Of a stretch of DNA of 64,000 nt, positions 16,326-26,640 are shown piece by piece; position 1 is the stretch's first letter; every line of letters begins with the position of its first letter. Where the stretch lies: contig RPFO01000065.1 in assembly GCA_009746045.1 (NCBI GenBank), positions 6,698,273 to 6,762,272 of the forward strand. Direction: 5' to 3'. The notes under the pieces were generated by a model. That model saw nothing but the letters and a program-made list of their open reading frames with translations, was not told where the DNA came from and ran no database searches. The translations under genes were made by a program, and so were the position numbers. This DNA comes from Mesostigma viride. Lineage: Eukaryota; Streptophyta; Mesostigmatophyceae; Mesostigmatales; Mesostigmataceae.

Positions 16326-18110
16326 TTAAACATGGCCGAGAGTGATTGCATCATCCTTCTTGGCGACATCGGTCTTGACGACGTCGATGGGGAAGACGGC
16401 AGCACCTGCATGTGAACAAAAGAATCCATGAACTGTGGCATCCAAAGGCAACAACATATTAGCATCCCATTGAACACGCAGCCACGCTGACCCGGCCATC
16501 CAGCCGCCCACGCAGCCACAGAGCCAGCCAGCCACGCAGTGACGCACCCACCCAGCCACACATCCACGCATCCACGCACCCGGCACCCCACCCCCCCCCC
16601 AGCCAGCCACGCAGCCACGCAGCCACGCAGCCACGCAGCAGCGCAGCCACGCAGCCACACAGCCACGCACCCTCCTTTCCAGCCACGCAGCCACGCAGCC
16701 ACGCAGCCACGCAGCCACGCAGCCACGCAGCCACGCAGCCACGCAGCCACGCAGCCACGCAGCCACGCAGCCACGCAGCCACGCAGCCACGCAGCCACGC
16801 AGCCACGCAGCCACGCAGCCACGCAGCCACGCAGCAGCGCAGCTACGCAGCCACACAGCCACGCACCCTCCTTTCCAGCCAAGCAGCCACGCAGCCACGC
16901 AGCCACGCAGCAGCGCAGCCACGCAGCCACACAGCCACGCACCCTCCTTTCCAGCCACGCAGCCACGCAGCCACGCAGCAGCGCAGCCACGCAGCCACAC
17001 AGCCACGCACCCTCCTTTCCAGCCAAGCAGCCACGCAGCCACGCAGCCACACAGCCACGCAGCCACGCAGCCACGCAGCAGCGCAGCCACGCAGCCACAC
17101 AGCCACGCAGCAGCGCAGCCACGCAGCCACGCAGCCACGCAGCCACGCAGCAGCGCAGCCACGCAGCAGCGCAGCCACGCAGCCACACAGCCACGCACCC
17201 TCCTTTCCAGCCACGCAGCCACGCAGCCACGCAGCCACGCAGCCACGCAGCCACGCAGCCACGCAGCCACGCAGCAGCGCAGCCACGCAGCCACACAGCC
17301 ACGCACCCTCCTTTCCAGCCAAGCAGCCACGCAGCCACGCAGCCACGCAGCCACGCAGCCACGCAGCAGCGCAGCCACGCAGCCACACAGCCACGCAGCC
17401 ACGCAGCCACGCAGCCACGCAGCCACGCAGCCACGCAGCCACGCAGCCACGCAGCCATGCAGCCACGCAGCCACGCAGCAGCGCAGCCACGCAGCCACAC
17501 AGCCACGCACCCTCCTTTCCAGCCACGCAGCCACGCAGCCACGCAGCCACGCAGCCACGCAGCAGCGCAGCCACGCAGCCACACAGCCACGCACCCTCCT
17601 TTCCAGCCAAGCAGCCACGCAGCCACGCAGCCACGCAGCAGCGCAGCCACGCAGCCACACAGCCACGCACCCTCCTTTCCAGCCAAGCAGCCACGCAGCC
17701 ACGCAGCCACGCAGCCACGCAGCCACGCAGCCACGCAGCCACGCAGCCACGCAGCCACGCAGCCACGCAGCAGCGCAGCCACGCAGCCACACAGCCACGC
17801 ACCCTCCTTTCCAGCCAAGCAGCCACGCAGCCACGCAGCAGCGCAGCCACGCAGCCACACAGCCACGCACCCTCCTTTCCAGCCAAGCAGCCACGCAGTC
17901 ACACAGTCAAATCCCCCCTACACCCCCCCCCCACACACACCCCCACCCCACCCACTCAACACTACACGAATGACTCACAAAGAACTGCTGCACCACCGAT
18001 GATCCCTGCGGGAACTGCTCTGCTGCCGACGGTCCCTGCGAAAACTGCTGCAGTGCCGACAATGCCTGTGGAAACTGCGACATTGCCGACGCTGCCTGCG
18101 GGAACTGAAG

Positions 18111-18182
<72 letters not shown>

Positions 18183-18219
18183 AGTTGTTGCTGCAGTTGC
18201 TGCTGCAGTTGCTGCTGCA

Positions 18220-18258
<39 letters not shown>

Positions 18259-18606
18259 GCTGGACCACTTGTTTCTGCACCTCTTGACGCAGCTGCAAAC
18301 CAAGCTCTTCAACCTTCTTGCTTTGGTTCTCCATAGCTCGTTGCATCTCTCTCATCGTCTGTTCCACGCCCACCAGTACGGGGGTCGGCGGCGGCAGCGG
18401 CTGGGTACGCTCTGGCTGGGTGCGCTCTGGCTGCCGTGCAGGACCTTGCCACATCGGCCGGCGCATTGGTGGTTTGCACCGGCCAAAAAATCTACTTTCA
18501 TGGCACCAGATTTCTTTCCTAGCACCCATTTCCTACAATCGTCCCCGGCATAACACAAATCAATCAATTCGTCCATGTCATCGCTTCGGCTATCAGCATC
18601 GGGCAT
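16326..18606 (-). CDS. Hypothetical minus-strand gene, polyQ/coiled-coil, possibly frameshifted
   Basis: The proposed 5' exon (18606 to 17979) starts MPDADSRSDDMDELIDLCYA, then must change frame at a run of six T (minus strand, near 18490) to continue FGRCKPPMRRPMWQ, a PERTQ repeat and a coiled coil (EQTMREMQRAMENQSKKVEE) leading into a poly-Gln/poly-Ser tract from (CTG)n. It ends at a consensus donor CTTT|GTGAGT. The proposed 3' exon (16405 to 16326) follows ACATGCAG and reads AAVFPIDVVKTDVAKKDDAI then TLGHV and stop. The intron is the 8-bp minisatellite. I do not recognise a family; the exact frame through the trinucleotide tract is uncertain, and the T6 break may be an assembly error or a pseudogene lesion. 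Confidence 0.35.
16477..17906. repeat. 8-bp minisatellite (ACGCAGCC)n with higher-order blocks
   Basis: The basic unit ACGCAGCC is repeated well over a hundred times. AGCAGCGC variants and a spacer ending CACCCTCCTTTCCAGCC recur to make higher-order blocks. Three 8-bp units make 24 bp, so all frames stay open, giving 500-codon A/W/L/R/G/C-rich or P/R/S/H/A/T-rich artefact ORFs on both strands. Confidence 0.95.
18112..18253. repeat. (CTG)n trinucleotide tract with CAGTTG interruptions
   Basis: About 24 uninterrupted CTG units, then four CAGTTG-interrupted blocks and another CTG run. On the minus strand this reads poly-Gln or poly-Ser, on the plus strand poly-Leu. It lies in the proposed coding exon of the minus-strand hypothetical gene. 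Confidence 0.95.
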
Positions 18607-18754
18607 AGTTCCCGTGGCTAGTGCCCATCATTCTTTCCACCTTGAGCGGGGCGAAGTCACGAATTCAAGCGCGAAGTGCATTTGAATCAAGCGGGAACTG
18701 GGTGACACTCCTTGAAGACGTGCAGCTCCAAGGCATGCAAATGATGCAATGTAT

Positions 18755-19717
18755 GAAAGATACGATACGCAAAGTTCAGGTGTTCAGGTGAAGCCGTGAA
18801 GACGTGGTGAAGACAGGTGAAGACGCGGTGAAGACGTGAAGACGTGAAGACGTGAAGACGTGAAGACGTGAAGACACGATACGGCAAGTTCAGGTGAAGT
18901 TCAGGTGTTCAGGTGAAGCCGTGAAGACGTGAAGACGTGAAGCCGTGAAGACGTGGTGAAGACAGGTGAAGACGCGGTGAAGACGTGAAGACGTGAAGAC
19001 GTGAAGACGTGAAGACGTGAAGACACGATACGGCAAGTTCAGGTGAAGTTCAGGTGTTCAGGTGAAGCCGTGAAGACGTGAAGACGCGAAGACGTGAAGA
19101 CGTGGTGAAGACAGGTGAAGACGCGGTGAAGACGTGAAGACGTGAAGACGTGAAGACGTGAAGACGTGAAGACACGATACGGCAAGTTCAGGTGAAGTTC
19201 AGGTGTTCAGGTGAAGCCGTGAAGCCGTGAAGACGTGAAGCCGTGAAGACGTGGTGAAGACAGGTGAAGACGCGGTGAAGACGTGAAGACGTGAAGACGT
19301 GAAGACGTGAAGACGTGAAGACACGATACGGCAAGTTCAGGTGAAGTTCAGGTGTTCAGGTGAAGCCGTGAAGCCGTGAAGCCGTGAAGCCGTGAAGACG
19401 TGGTGAAGACAGGTGAAGACGCGGTGAAGACGTGAAGACGTGAAGACGTGAAGACGTGAAGACGTGAAGACACGATACGGCAAGTTCAGGTGAAGTTCAG
19501 GTGTTCAGGTGAAGCCGTGAAGACGTGAAGACGTGAAGCCGTGAAGACGTGGTGAAGACAGGTGAAGACGCGGTGAAGACGTGAAGACGTGAAGACGTGC
19601 ATGCAAGGTATCAAAGATACGATACGCCGCAAGTTCAGGTGAAGTCGTGAAGACGTGAAGACGTGAAGACGTGAAGACGTGAAGACGTGAAGACGTGAAG
19701 ACGTGAAGACCAGGACT
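18755..19717. repeat. Higher-order repeat of exactly 149 bp built from GTGAAGAC octamers
   Basis: The octamer GTGAAGAC (with GTGAAGCC variants) is arranged into a 149-bp block starting CACGATACGGCAAGTTCAGG. Block starts fall at 18875, 19024, 19173, 19322 and 19471, exactly 149 bp apart each time. Blocks differ by substitutions only. Degenerate partial blocks lie at both ends. Confidence 0.93.
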
Positions 19718-19805
19718 GTCACGTGAAGACTGGGACGTGAAGGCAAGTTGCAGCACTCGGCCGCTGCAGTCGCACGCAGGTAGAAACGAGTATTGCTGCT
19801 TGAAT

Positions 19806-20110
19806 CTGTCAAGACCCCATCGAATGTAAAACATGTTTTTCGTAAAGAAATCCGACTCGTGGGCGGGCTTTACATATTGCTTCTGTCCAAGCACTACCGG
19901 ATGTAAAACAGTATACTTCTTGAAGAAATAAGTTGGGGCTTTGTTGGGCGTCACATTTGACCGGTGGGCGGAGTTTCCTGCTTCTGTGAAGGCGCCATGG
20001 AATGTAGATCAGTAGATTTTCTAAAGAAATCTGAGTTGTGGGCGGGGCCTTTATTGCTTGTGTCCATCCACCACCGGATGTAGAACAGTAGACTTATTGA
20101 AGGTGAATCA
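19806..20110. repeat. Four diverged ~75-bp repeats
   Basis: GAATGTAAAAC, ..AAAGAAAT and GTGGGCGGGGC..TTGCTTCTGTCC alternate at 19820, 19885, 19990 and 20075. It is unique to this stretch and noncoding, upstream of the CFAP299 exons. Confidence 0.55.
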
Positions 20111-20243
20111 CGATACAACAGCTGTAGTTGACAACATCATGACCGGCACATCTTTCCCCCACCGCTGCTCAACCCGGTCCCCCCCAAACTCCTCCACACT
20201 TGCCCACCTTTCCACCCTCCTCCACGGCCCGTTGTGTTTGCAG

Positions 20244-20288
20244 GCGTTGGCACAAAGGGAGGAGGCCGTGCGAGCCGGGAAACTCACG
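20244..20288 (+). CDS. CFAP299: CFAP299 (DUF4464) exon, first of two seen
   Basis: A 15-codon exon between GTGTTTGCAG and CTCACG|GTATGG, phase 0, encoding ALAQREEAVRAGKLT. It joins in phase to the exon at 20978-21019. Together they match a conserved stretch of CFAP299 (C4orf22), where ALAxREE..xGKL is directly followed by VIFIRDRNSxGQE. CFAP299 is a cilium/flagellum-associated protein of poorly known molecular function. Upstream exons were not found in this window; repeats occupy the region. The short length means the match rests on about 29 residues in total. Confidence 0.65.
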
Positions 20289-20977
20289 GTATGGTTTGAT
20301 TTCTAGTTTTGTATTAGGACCCTAGGGTAGCTATGTTATATAGGCATGTCTGACAGCATAGCTCACCATTTCATTACCATGGGATGCTGAGCATACCATT
20401 TCCAGAGAGGTAAGTCAGTCACTCTTCGCAGTTGACAAGTCAGAGAAAGCAATCAAGTGCAGCGTTCACAACTCTTGCCGCTCGTAACCTTTTGTCTGCC
20501 CGGTTTGGCAGCTCCCTGTCTTTGCTTTCTCTCGTATTTCTTTCTTTTGTCTCTTTTCTACATCTTTCTTTGCTAATTCTTGAATATATGATGCTATTGT
20601 AGCATCCTTCTAGCGCGGATCGCTCTTAATATCCTTCTCGCGCACGTTTCCTCGCTTTTTCTCATGTAAGAGCGTCTTCCCTGCCCATGCAGCGTGTACC
20701 TGGTGTGTGTGGCTCTGCCTTGCCAATCACAACTGACCGACATGCTGGTCAGGCACTGCAGGTCGTTGCCCTTGCGTGTGTGAACCTGCTGTTTTGGCTG
20801 TTCCCATGGCCGCTGCGTGTGTCCGTGAATGATACCATGGGAGGGAGACTTCTCCCATGGGTCCCCTTCGCTGACACTCGTGATGTAGGTTCGCGTCGAC
20901 TTGTTTCTCTCACTGTGCCCATATTGGCCTCGCACGGCTTTGTCTCTCATTCCTTGTTTGCATGCGGCGGCGTGTAG

Positions 20978-21019
20978 ACCATCATCTTCATCCGAGACCG
21001 CAACAGCAAGGGCCAGGAG
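20978..21019 (+). CDS. CFAP299: CFAP299 (DUF4464) exon, second of two seen
   Basis: A 14-codon exon between GGCGTGTAG and CAGGAG|GTGAGT, phase 0, encoding TIIFIRDRNSKGQE, a highly conserved CFAP299 motif. The expected continuation (SGYIDYAHR-like) was not found downstream, where a 1-kb GC-rich minisatellite starts at about 21200. The remaining exons may lie beyond it unrecognised, or the gene may be broken. The intron between the two exons is 689 bp and begins GTATGG. Confidence 0.68.
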
Positions 21020-21199
21020 GTGAGTAATTGCTGAGGGCATGGCTCCTATCCCCTGATGAGTCTAGCGCCATGTACCACCCTCTATGCCTGCATATAGGTG
21101 ACGCATTGAAAATGCAAGCATCTTACTAGAAGTAGCACGGGCCTCCGAGGTGAGATTTTGCGCAGGCCTCATGATCCCAATGGACCTGCGAAGCGCATG

Positions 21200-22165
21200 G
21201 CGCGCATGGGCGGCCGGCCGGCGCAGCTGGCATGCGGCGGGGCGGGGCTGTCGACGGGCGGCGGGGCAGGGCCGTCGGCGCACGGGGGGCCAGCGGCGCT
21301 GCCGGTGCGCGCGGGCGGCGGGCCGGCGCACCTGGCATGCGGCGGGGCAGGGCTGTCGACGGGCGGCGGGGCGGGGCAGTCGACGGGCGGCGGGGCAGGG
21401 CCAGCGGCGCTGCCGGCGCGCGTGGGCGGCGGGCCGGCGCAGCTGGCATGCGGCGGGGCGGGGCTGTCGACGGGCGGCGGGGCAGGGCTGTCGACGGGCG
21501 GCGGGGCAGGGCCGTCGGCGCGCGGGGGCCAGCGGCGCTGCCGGCGCGCGCGGGCGGCGGGCCGGCGCACCTGGCATGCGGTGGGTCGGGGCTGTCGACG
21601 GGCGGCGGGGCGGGGCAGTCGACGGGCGGCGGGGCAGGGCCGTCAGCGCGCGGGGGGCCAGCGGCGCTGCCGGCGCGCGTGGGCGGCGGGCCGGCGCAGC
21701 TGGCATGCGGCGGGGCGGGGCAGTCGACGGGCGGCGGGGCGGGGCAGCCGGTGCGCGGCGGGGCGGCGCCGTCGGCGGGCGGCGAGGTGGCGCAGCCAGC
21801 GCGCAGCGAGGTGGCAGCGGCGGCGCAGCCTGCATGCGGCGGGGCAGGGCTGTCGACGGGCGGCGGGGCGGGGCAGTCGACGGGCGGCGGGGCAGGGCCG
21901 TCGGCGCGCGGGGGCCAGCGGCGCTGCCGGCGCGCATGGGCGGCGGGCCGGCGCAGCTGGCATGCGGCGGGGCGGGGCTGTCAACGGGCGGCGGGGCAGG
22001 GCCGTCGGCACGCGGGGGGCCAACGGCGCTGCCGGCGCGCGTGGGCGGCGGGCCGGCGCAGCTGGCATGCGGCGGGGCGGGGCAGCCTGTCGACGGGCTA
22101 CGGGGCGGGGCAGCCGGCGCGCGGCGGGCCGGCGGCGCAGCCGGCGGGCAGCGGAGCGGCGGAGC
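21200..22165. repeat. Very GC-rich minisatellite with ~100-bp higher-order units
   Basis: GGCGGGGCGGGGCTGTCGAC, GGGCGGCGGGGCAGGGCC, a GCGGCGCTGCCGGCGCGC segment and GGCGCAGCTGGCATGC recur in varying order. The tract stays open in several frames on both strands (A/R/G/P-rich), which I attribute to composition and period. Confidence 0.9.
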
Positions 22166-22199
22166 GGCACAGCCGGTGCCTGAAAAACGCGGTCGCTCA

Positions 22200-23730
22200 A
22201 TGAAGGTGCACCACGCCGTCTTCTTCCAGGTACAGGGCAACACAGAGACCTGGTTGTCCTACCGGACCACGGAGTCCCAAAAGACGCCGTGGCAGCCCGC
22301 GGGGACTCGACAGGAAGGCGCGCCACGGTGCGGGAAGGCGATGACACAGCCATACAGGTTTGATGCGGAGGGGCGGCCGCTGTTTGGCGTCCGACTTGTG
22401 GATCCAGACCGCATTCCGATGTTGCAGGACACCCCAGCCTTCGCACCATTGAACATGGAGTTTCTGGGGAAGGAGCTGGAGTCGATCAAAACAAGGGTCG
22501 AGAAGTTGCCCCATGGCATCTGGCAGTGGTACTTTCCGCCCGACACCATCAAGCCAAACAAGGCCTTTTTTCGCAAGTCAAGTCCCACATGCCCCTGAGG
22601 AGGTGCCTGAGGAGTGGCGCCCTTTGCCGTGGCCATCTCGCGCGGACATCTCCGCCCTGCGTGAGCACGATGCAGCGCCTGAACCACCACCGACGCAAGA
22701 AGAGCACTTCATGGCGTTGGTCGACGCAGAGGCGGTGCGCGTCACCCCGCTGGTAGACCGAGTTCGTCATGATGGCCACACACAGCAGGAATGGGCGGCA
22801 GAAGACAGGGCCATGGCAGCCAAGGTCGCTTACTTGAAGCGCATGCAAGGCGTTGAGAAAGGCTCCGCTGTTCTATACTGGCACCCTTCAGCTGGTATTC
22901 TCTGCAACTCGAAGCTCACGTGGACTCCAGTCCTCGTTGGCATCATCAAGGAGGTGGTTGCGAAGGAGGATGGCGGCCAACCTTCTATTGAGCTCTTTGT
23001 ATACCGCGCTAAGCATTTGCATGACACGTGGCACCCGTGGAATACAGACATTGCGCAATGGCCCCATCCGCCAACCACTGCGGCGCACACGGTGATCATC
23101 ACCGCCTCAGACCTCGTCTTGACACAAGTGGTGGGCAAGCGAGGTCAGCCGCCCCATGGAGTCTCCTTGGGTGCGAACAAAAAGCTCACCAAGGAGTGCC
23201 TAAAGGCGCTGAAGGAGGTGCCCTATGACGCGGAACACCCGGTCGTGAAGTGGCAAGATGCTGAATGCTCAAAGGGCATCGTCGGCATGGCGAAGGCATG
23301 CTGGGAAGGCGTAACGCTGCAGGTCAAGAGTGGCAGCCGCAACCTCGTAGGGCAAGTCGTGTGTCATTGGGCGTCGGAGCGTGTGACATCCGCGGACGGT
23401 CGCACCGAAAGCCGGGACGGCAGGTACCATGGTCGTGTCGCTGTTGTCGACACGCAAAACGACATGGTAGCCATGTACTGGGGTGCCCGTTGGGAGGAGG
23501 ACGCGGTTTCTTGCGTGCCTCTCCACGAGCTGGAGGCACAGATCTGCGGGTGCCCCGGTGTGGTCGTCCCTGCGTTGCAAGCGCCGGATATCACCCTGGC
23601 CGAGGCTCGATTGCGCGAGATGGTTCCACCCAGCGACGTTGTGGCGGAGAACAACAACGCAGGCGCCTCCCGGCGTCGGAAGCGAGCGCTCATCCTTGCC
23701 GATGACGATGACGACGACGACGACTGCTGA
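22200..23730 (+). CDS. Unrecognised protein, two frames joined at a T6 run
   Basis: Frame one (ATG 22200) reads MKVHHAVFFQVQGNTETWLS .. LPHGIWQWYFPPDTIKPNK and stops at 22598. Frame two, open from 22513, carries on from the same place (..HAPEEVPEEWRPLPWPSRAD) to a TGA at 23728-23730, about 505 residues in total. The switch is at GGCCTTTTTTCGC (near 22570); one T fewer would join the frames, so this is either a frameshift mutation, an assembly error or, less likely, programmed +1 shifting. Tryptophan-rich segments (VLYWHPSAGILCN, DTWHPWNTDIAQW, MYWGARWEE) recall small barrel modules, but I do not recognise a family. The C-terminus is basic (SRRRKRA) then acidic (poly-Asp from GAC repeats). Codon composition is protein-like throughout. 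It may be transposon-derived. Confidence 0.55.
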
Positions 23731-23754
23731 AGCGCAAGCAGCGTTGTTGTCATT

Positions 23755-23935
23755 GAGCTGCTCATGTGCTGCTGCTGCTGCTGTGCTGCCATGCTACTGC
23801 TGCTGCATTGCTGCCGTGCTGCTGCTGTGCTATTGTGCTGATGTGTTGCTGCATTGCTGCCGTGCCGCTGATGTATTGCTGTCGTGCTGCTGTGTTGATG
23901 CACTGCTGCATTGCTGCCGTGCTGCTGAGCTAGTA
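23755..23935. repeat. Degenerate TGC/CTG-rich tract
   Basis: Imperfect GCTGCTGTGCTG..TTGCTGCCGTGC repeats follow immediately after the stop of the unknown gene and resume at 24010-24130 beyond a palindrome. Confidence 0.7.
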
Positions 23936-23947
23936 CTGCCTATTAGT

Positions 23948-23989
23948 GAATTTCCTATCAATGGACTATAGTCCACTGATAGGAAATTC
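23948..23989. repeat. 42-bp near-perfect palindrome
   Basis: GAATTTCCTATCA at one end is mirrored by TGATAGGAAATTC at the other around a GGACTATAGTCC centre, with a single mismatched pair. It sits in the middle of the TGC-rich tract, whose flanks are themselves weakly complementary. Confidence 0.85.
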
Positions 23990-24239
23990 AGGAATCGGCA
24001 TACTAAGTTGCTGCTGCGCTGACTTGTGCTCCTGCTATGCGGCCGTGTTGATGTGCTACAGTTGTGCTGCTGCTGTGCTACGGTCATGCTGCTGCTGTGT
24101 TGCTGGGCTGATGTGTTGTTGCATTGATGTAGTGGCTATTGTTCCGCTACTACAATTTGCTACTGATGCCGCTGCTGGTGCTTTTTTGCATGTCAGTGCC
24201 CGCTATGTTCACACCACTGTTGCCGCGGTTGGTATCGCG

Positions 24240-25059
24240 TGATTTCCACCGGTTGTGCGTTGACATGTGTTACTCATGCATTTCCCCCTATATTTGGTAG
24301 CACGCGGTTTCGCGTTAGTTAGGTGCAGACAGCTGCATGTAGACAAACATCTTGTTTAAGTCGGTCAATTAACTGTTCTTGACGCATCATGGTCCAAGTC
24401 GACCGACCTGTAGGGACCAGTAGAGCAATTGTCTAGGAGAAAGAGCGTGATCGCTGCAGAAGCCGCGTGGCAGCCGTGGCTGTACCTGTAGTACGACCTG
24501 CATATATATGGATACTGTATTTGGATACTGGGTTGTTTATCAATTCTGGTTTTAATTTATTTAGTGTACCTGGTGTTGGCATGCCAACTCAGTGCTAAAC
24601 TACTTTATGCACAATGATGCAACTTGATGCTATAGTGACGTGCCACGATGTAACTTTATTAACTTCACCATTAGTCATGGGGTCAATAGGATTGCTCATT
24701 ATGCCATGTTAACATGAACCATGGGTTACGTAATAGTGAAAACAGTAATCATGATGCTCCACTTGAAGTCTCCAACATGGTCATGTTTGGAATTTTATTG
24801 ATCATACTTACAATATATGAAAAGAGACAACAAACGTGGAAGCATGGCACGCCGAGGCCGATAATATATGTGTGAAATATGAAAAGAGACAACATCTTTG
24901 GCAAGCATGATCATATCATGCTTGCCAAACATATTAATGATATCGACCATGTCCAGAAACCATGTTTGCCAATGGTGCATTTAGGATACATTTGAAGCCG
25001 TGCAAATGTATCCTAATCCGGTAAAACCACCCTGTGCCTATGATGAGCCACACTCCAGA
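24240..25059. other. AT-rich spacer with two hairpins, no gene
   Basis: Two perfect inverted repeats occur: 24897-24929 (15-bp arms TTTGGCAAGCATGAT with a 3-nt loop) and 24983-25014 (12-bp arms AGGATACATTTG with an 8-nt loop). AAGAGACAACA occurs twice (24820s, 24880s). No ORF has recognisable content. Confidence 0.6.
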
Positions 25060-25367
25060 CGATGCCTAGCCTTATTTAGTAATGTTGTGCCCATGCAGGG
25101 AGTCACTCTCTGCTGAGAAGCCATGCCATAGCTCCTGTATAGCCATGATGATCTTCCCCCACATGCCACGCTCCCCCTTAACTGGGCATAGCGCGATACA
25201 TCATGAGGGTGCAGGTGCCTTGGTGCACCTAGAGCAGGGGTAGCTTACATTCCCACCCTTGCATGAAGTAGCCTAGAATGTATTAAAAGCCATATGCCCC
25301 TTCTCAGGGCTATGTGCTACATCTACTCCCAACGGAGTGATGTTGATAATTAATTAATTAATTAATA
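25060..25367 (+). mobile_element. LINE 3' end with (TTAA)n tail, copy 1
   Basis: The stretch runs GTGCCCATGCAGGGAGTCAC .. CTTCTCAGGGCTATGTGCTA .. CTCCCAACGGAG and ends in AATTAATTAATTAATTAAT. The same order is found at 25375-25649 and, more diverged, after the reverse-transcriptase ORF at 34210-34341. It is noncoding 3' UTR of a 5'-truncated LINE. Confidence 0.65.
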
Positions 25368-25374
25368 CCTTCCA

Positions 25375-25649
25375 CCCCATATGTCATGCAGGCCTTCTAG
25401 GCCCTCTCCTCAAGCCGCCCTGTGTGCTTGTGCTTGTTTAGGAGGCATGAACCATCATGGCGATGCAGGTGCACATTGTGCACCCAGAGCAGGTGATAGT
25501 TGTACATCCTACACCTGCAGGTTGTCGCCCTGATTGTATTACAAACCCATAGATGCGGCCTTTCTCAGGGCTATGTGTTACATATGCTCCCCACGGAGCT
25601 ATGATTATAATAATTATGATAATTAATTAATTAATTAATTAATTAATTA
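25375..25649 (+). mobile_element. LINE 3' end with (TTAA)n tail, copy 2
   Basis: It contains ATGAACCATCATGGCGATGC, GTGCACCCAGAGCAGG, CTTTCTCAGGGCTATGTGTT and CTCCCCACGGAG, then AATT repeats. It is homologous to copy 1 just upstream. It is followed immediately by the 3' part of dispersed repeat A (ATGACGGGTGTGG). Confidence 0.65.
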
Positions 25650-25759
25650 TGACGGGTGTGGCCGGCCCGCGGGTAGGTTGCATGCTAACCCCCGCGATCT
25701 CGTAGCCCAGCTAGGAGAATACAAAGGCTTCTCCTGGAGCCTGAGAGTTTTAAGGGGTT

Positions 25760-26640
25760 CTATAGTCTCATATTGCCGGGATCGAATACGATGCAGCTAG
25801 AGCTAGCTAGCTCTAGAACACATAACAGCTATAGCTAGTCGATCTTGCGCACATTACTTGAGATCATGAATACATAGACCTCAATCCGCATATCGCTTGA
25901 CTAGGTGCCGATGCAGGCGCCATATGCATGCCCATGCATGCATGCTTATAATTGCAACTTATACGCGTCCGGCCGCTTCCGCCCAGGCCACGGGCAGACT
26001 GTTTTGCCTGTTTGAGTTGATGACGCTTAATAAGCCACACTGTGGTGAGGTCCTCAGCTTCCAGCCTTGCGAAGAATCGCTGGATTACCATGCCTGGCCC
26101 TAGCTGGCGAGACTCTCGATTATTCAACCTGGAAAACGCTGCTCCGGCATCACCGAGCTGGTGGAATATCTTAAGTACCCCTCGTCATCGATCTTGACGA
26201 GTTACTGCATTTGCGGCGCATCTGATTTCAAGGACAGGTCTGGGTGCCTAGCAGGCGGCATCCACACCCTCTTGCTTGGCCCTGGGGAACCAGCTAGCTA
26301 GGCCCCCACTACGCCATGCTCACAAAGCCCCATATATCCACAGCACAGATGCCCTGAATTAAGGCGGCCATGTTGCATGTGCTGGAGGAGAACATCATTA
26401 ATTGGCGCCGATGGCGCATGCAGCCCAGCTCACAGGCCTGACTGCGCCCGACGCCCCCCTCACGGCGCCCTAGTCAGTGCCGCTCAAGGTCAACTTGTCA
26501 CATTGAAGCTAGCTAAAGTCGCGTTCTGAACTCCAGCGGCCCCAGTCAGTTTCCGCCCTGCACGATCACGTACACCGCCACCAAGGTTTCCGAGGCCACC
26601 GCTCCACTCTGACTCGGCCCACTATAACTGGTGGACCTGG
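25760..26640. other. No recognisable gene
   Basis: Mixed-composition sequence after the repeat A fragment. It contains AGCTAGCTAGCT and TGCATGCATGC microsatellites. Small open frames on both strands lack motifs. Confidence 0.4.

Noticed and set aside
16286-17902. A 538-codon Trp/Cys/Ala-rich protein on the minus strand
   Set aside because: It is the translation of the ACGCAGCC minisatellite; equally long frames exist on the other strand and in the other frames.
22560-22580. Programmed ribosomal frameshift at TTTTTT
   Set aside because: A +1 shift is needed, no known +1 signal or downstream structure is visible, and a second gene here is also broken at a T6 run, so a homopolymer error or mutation is simpler.
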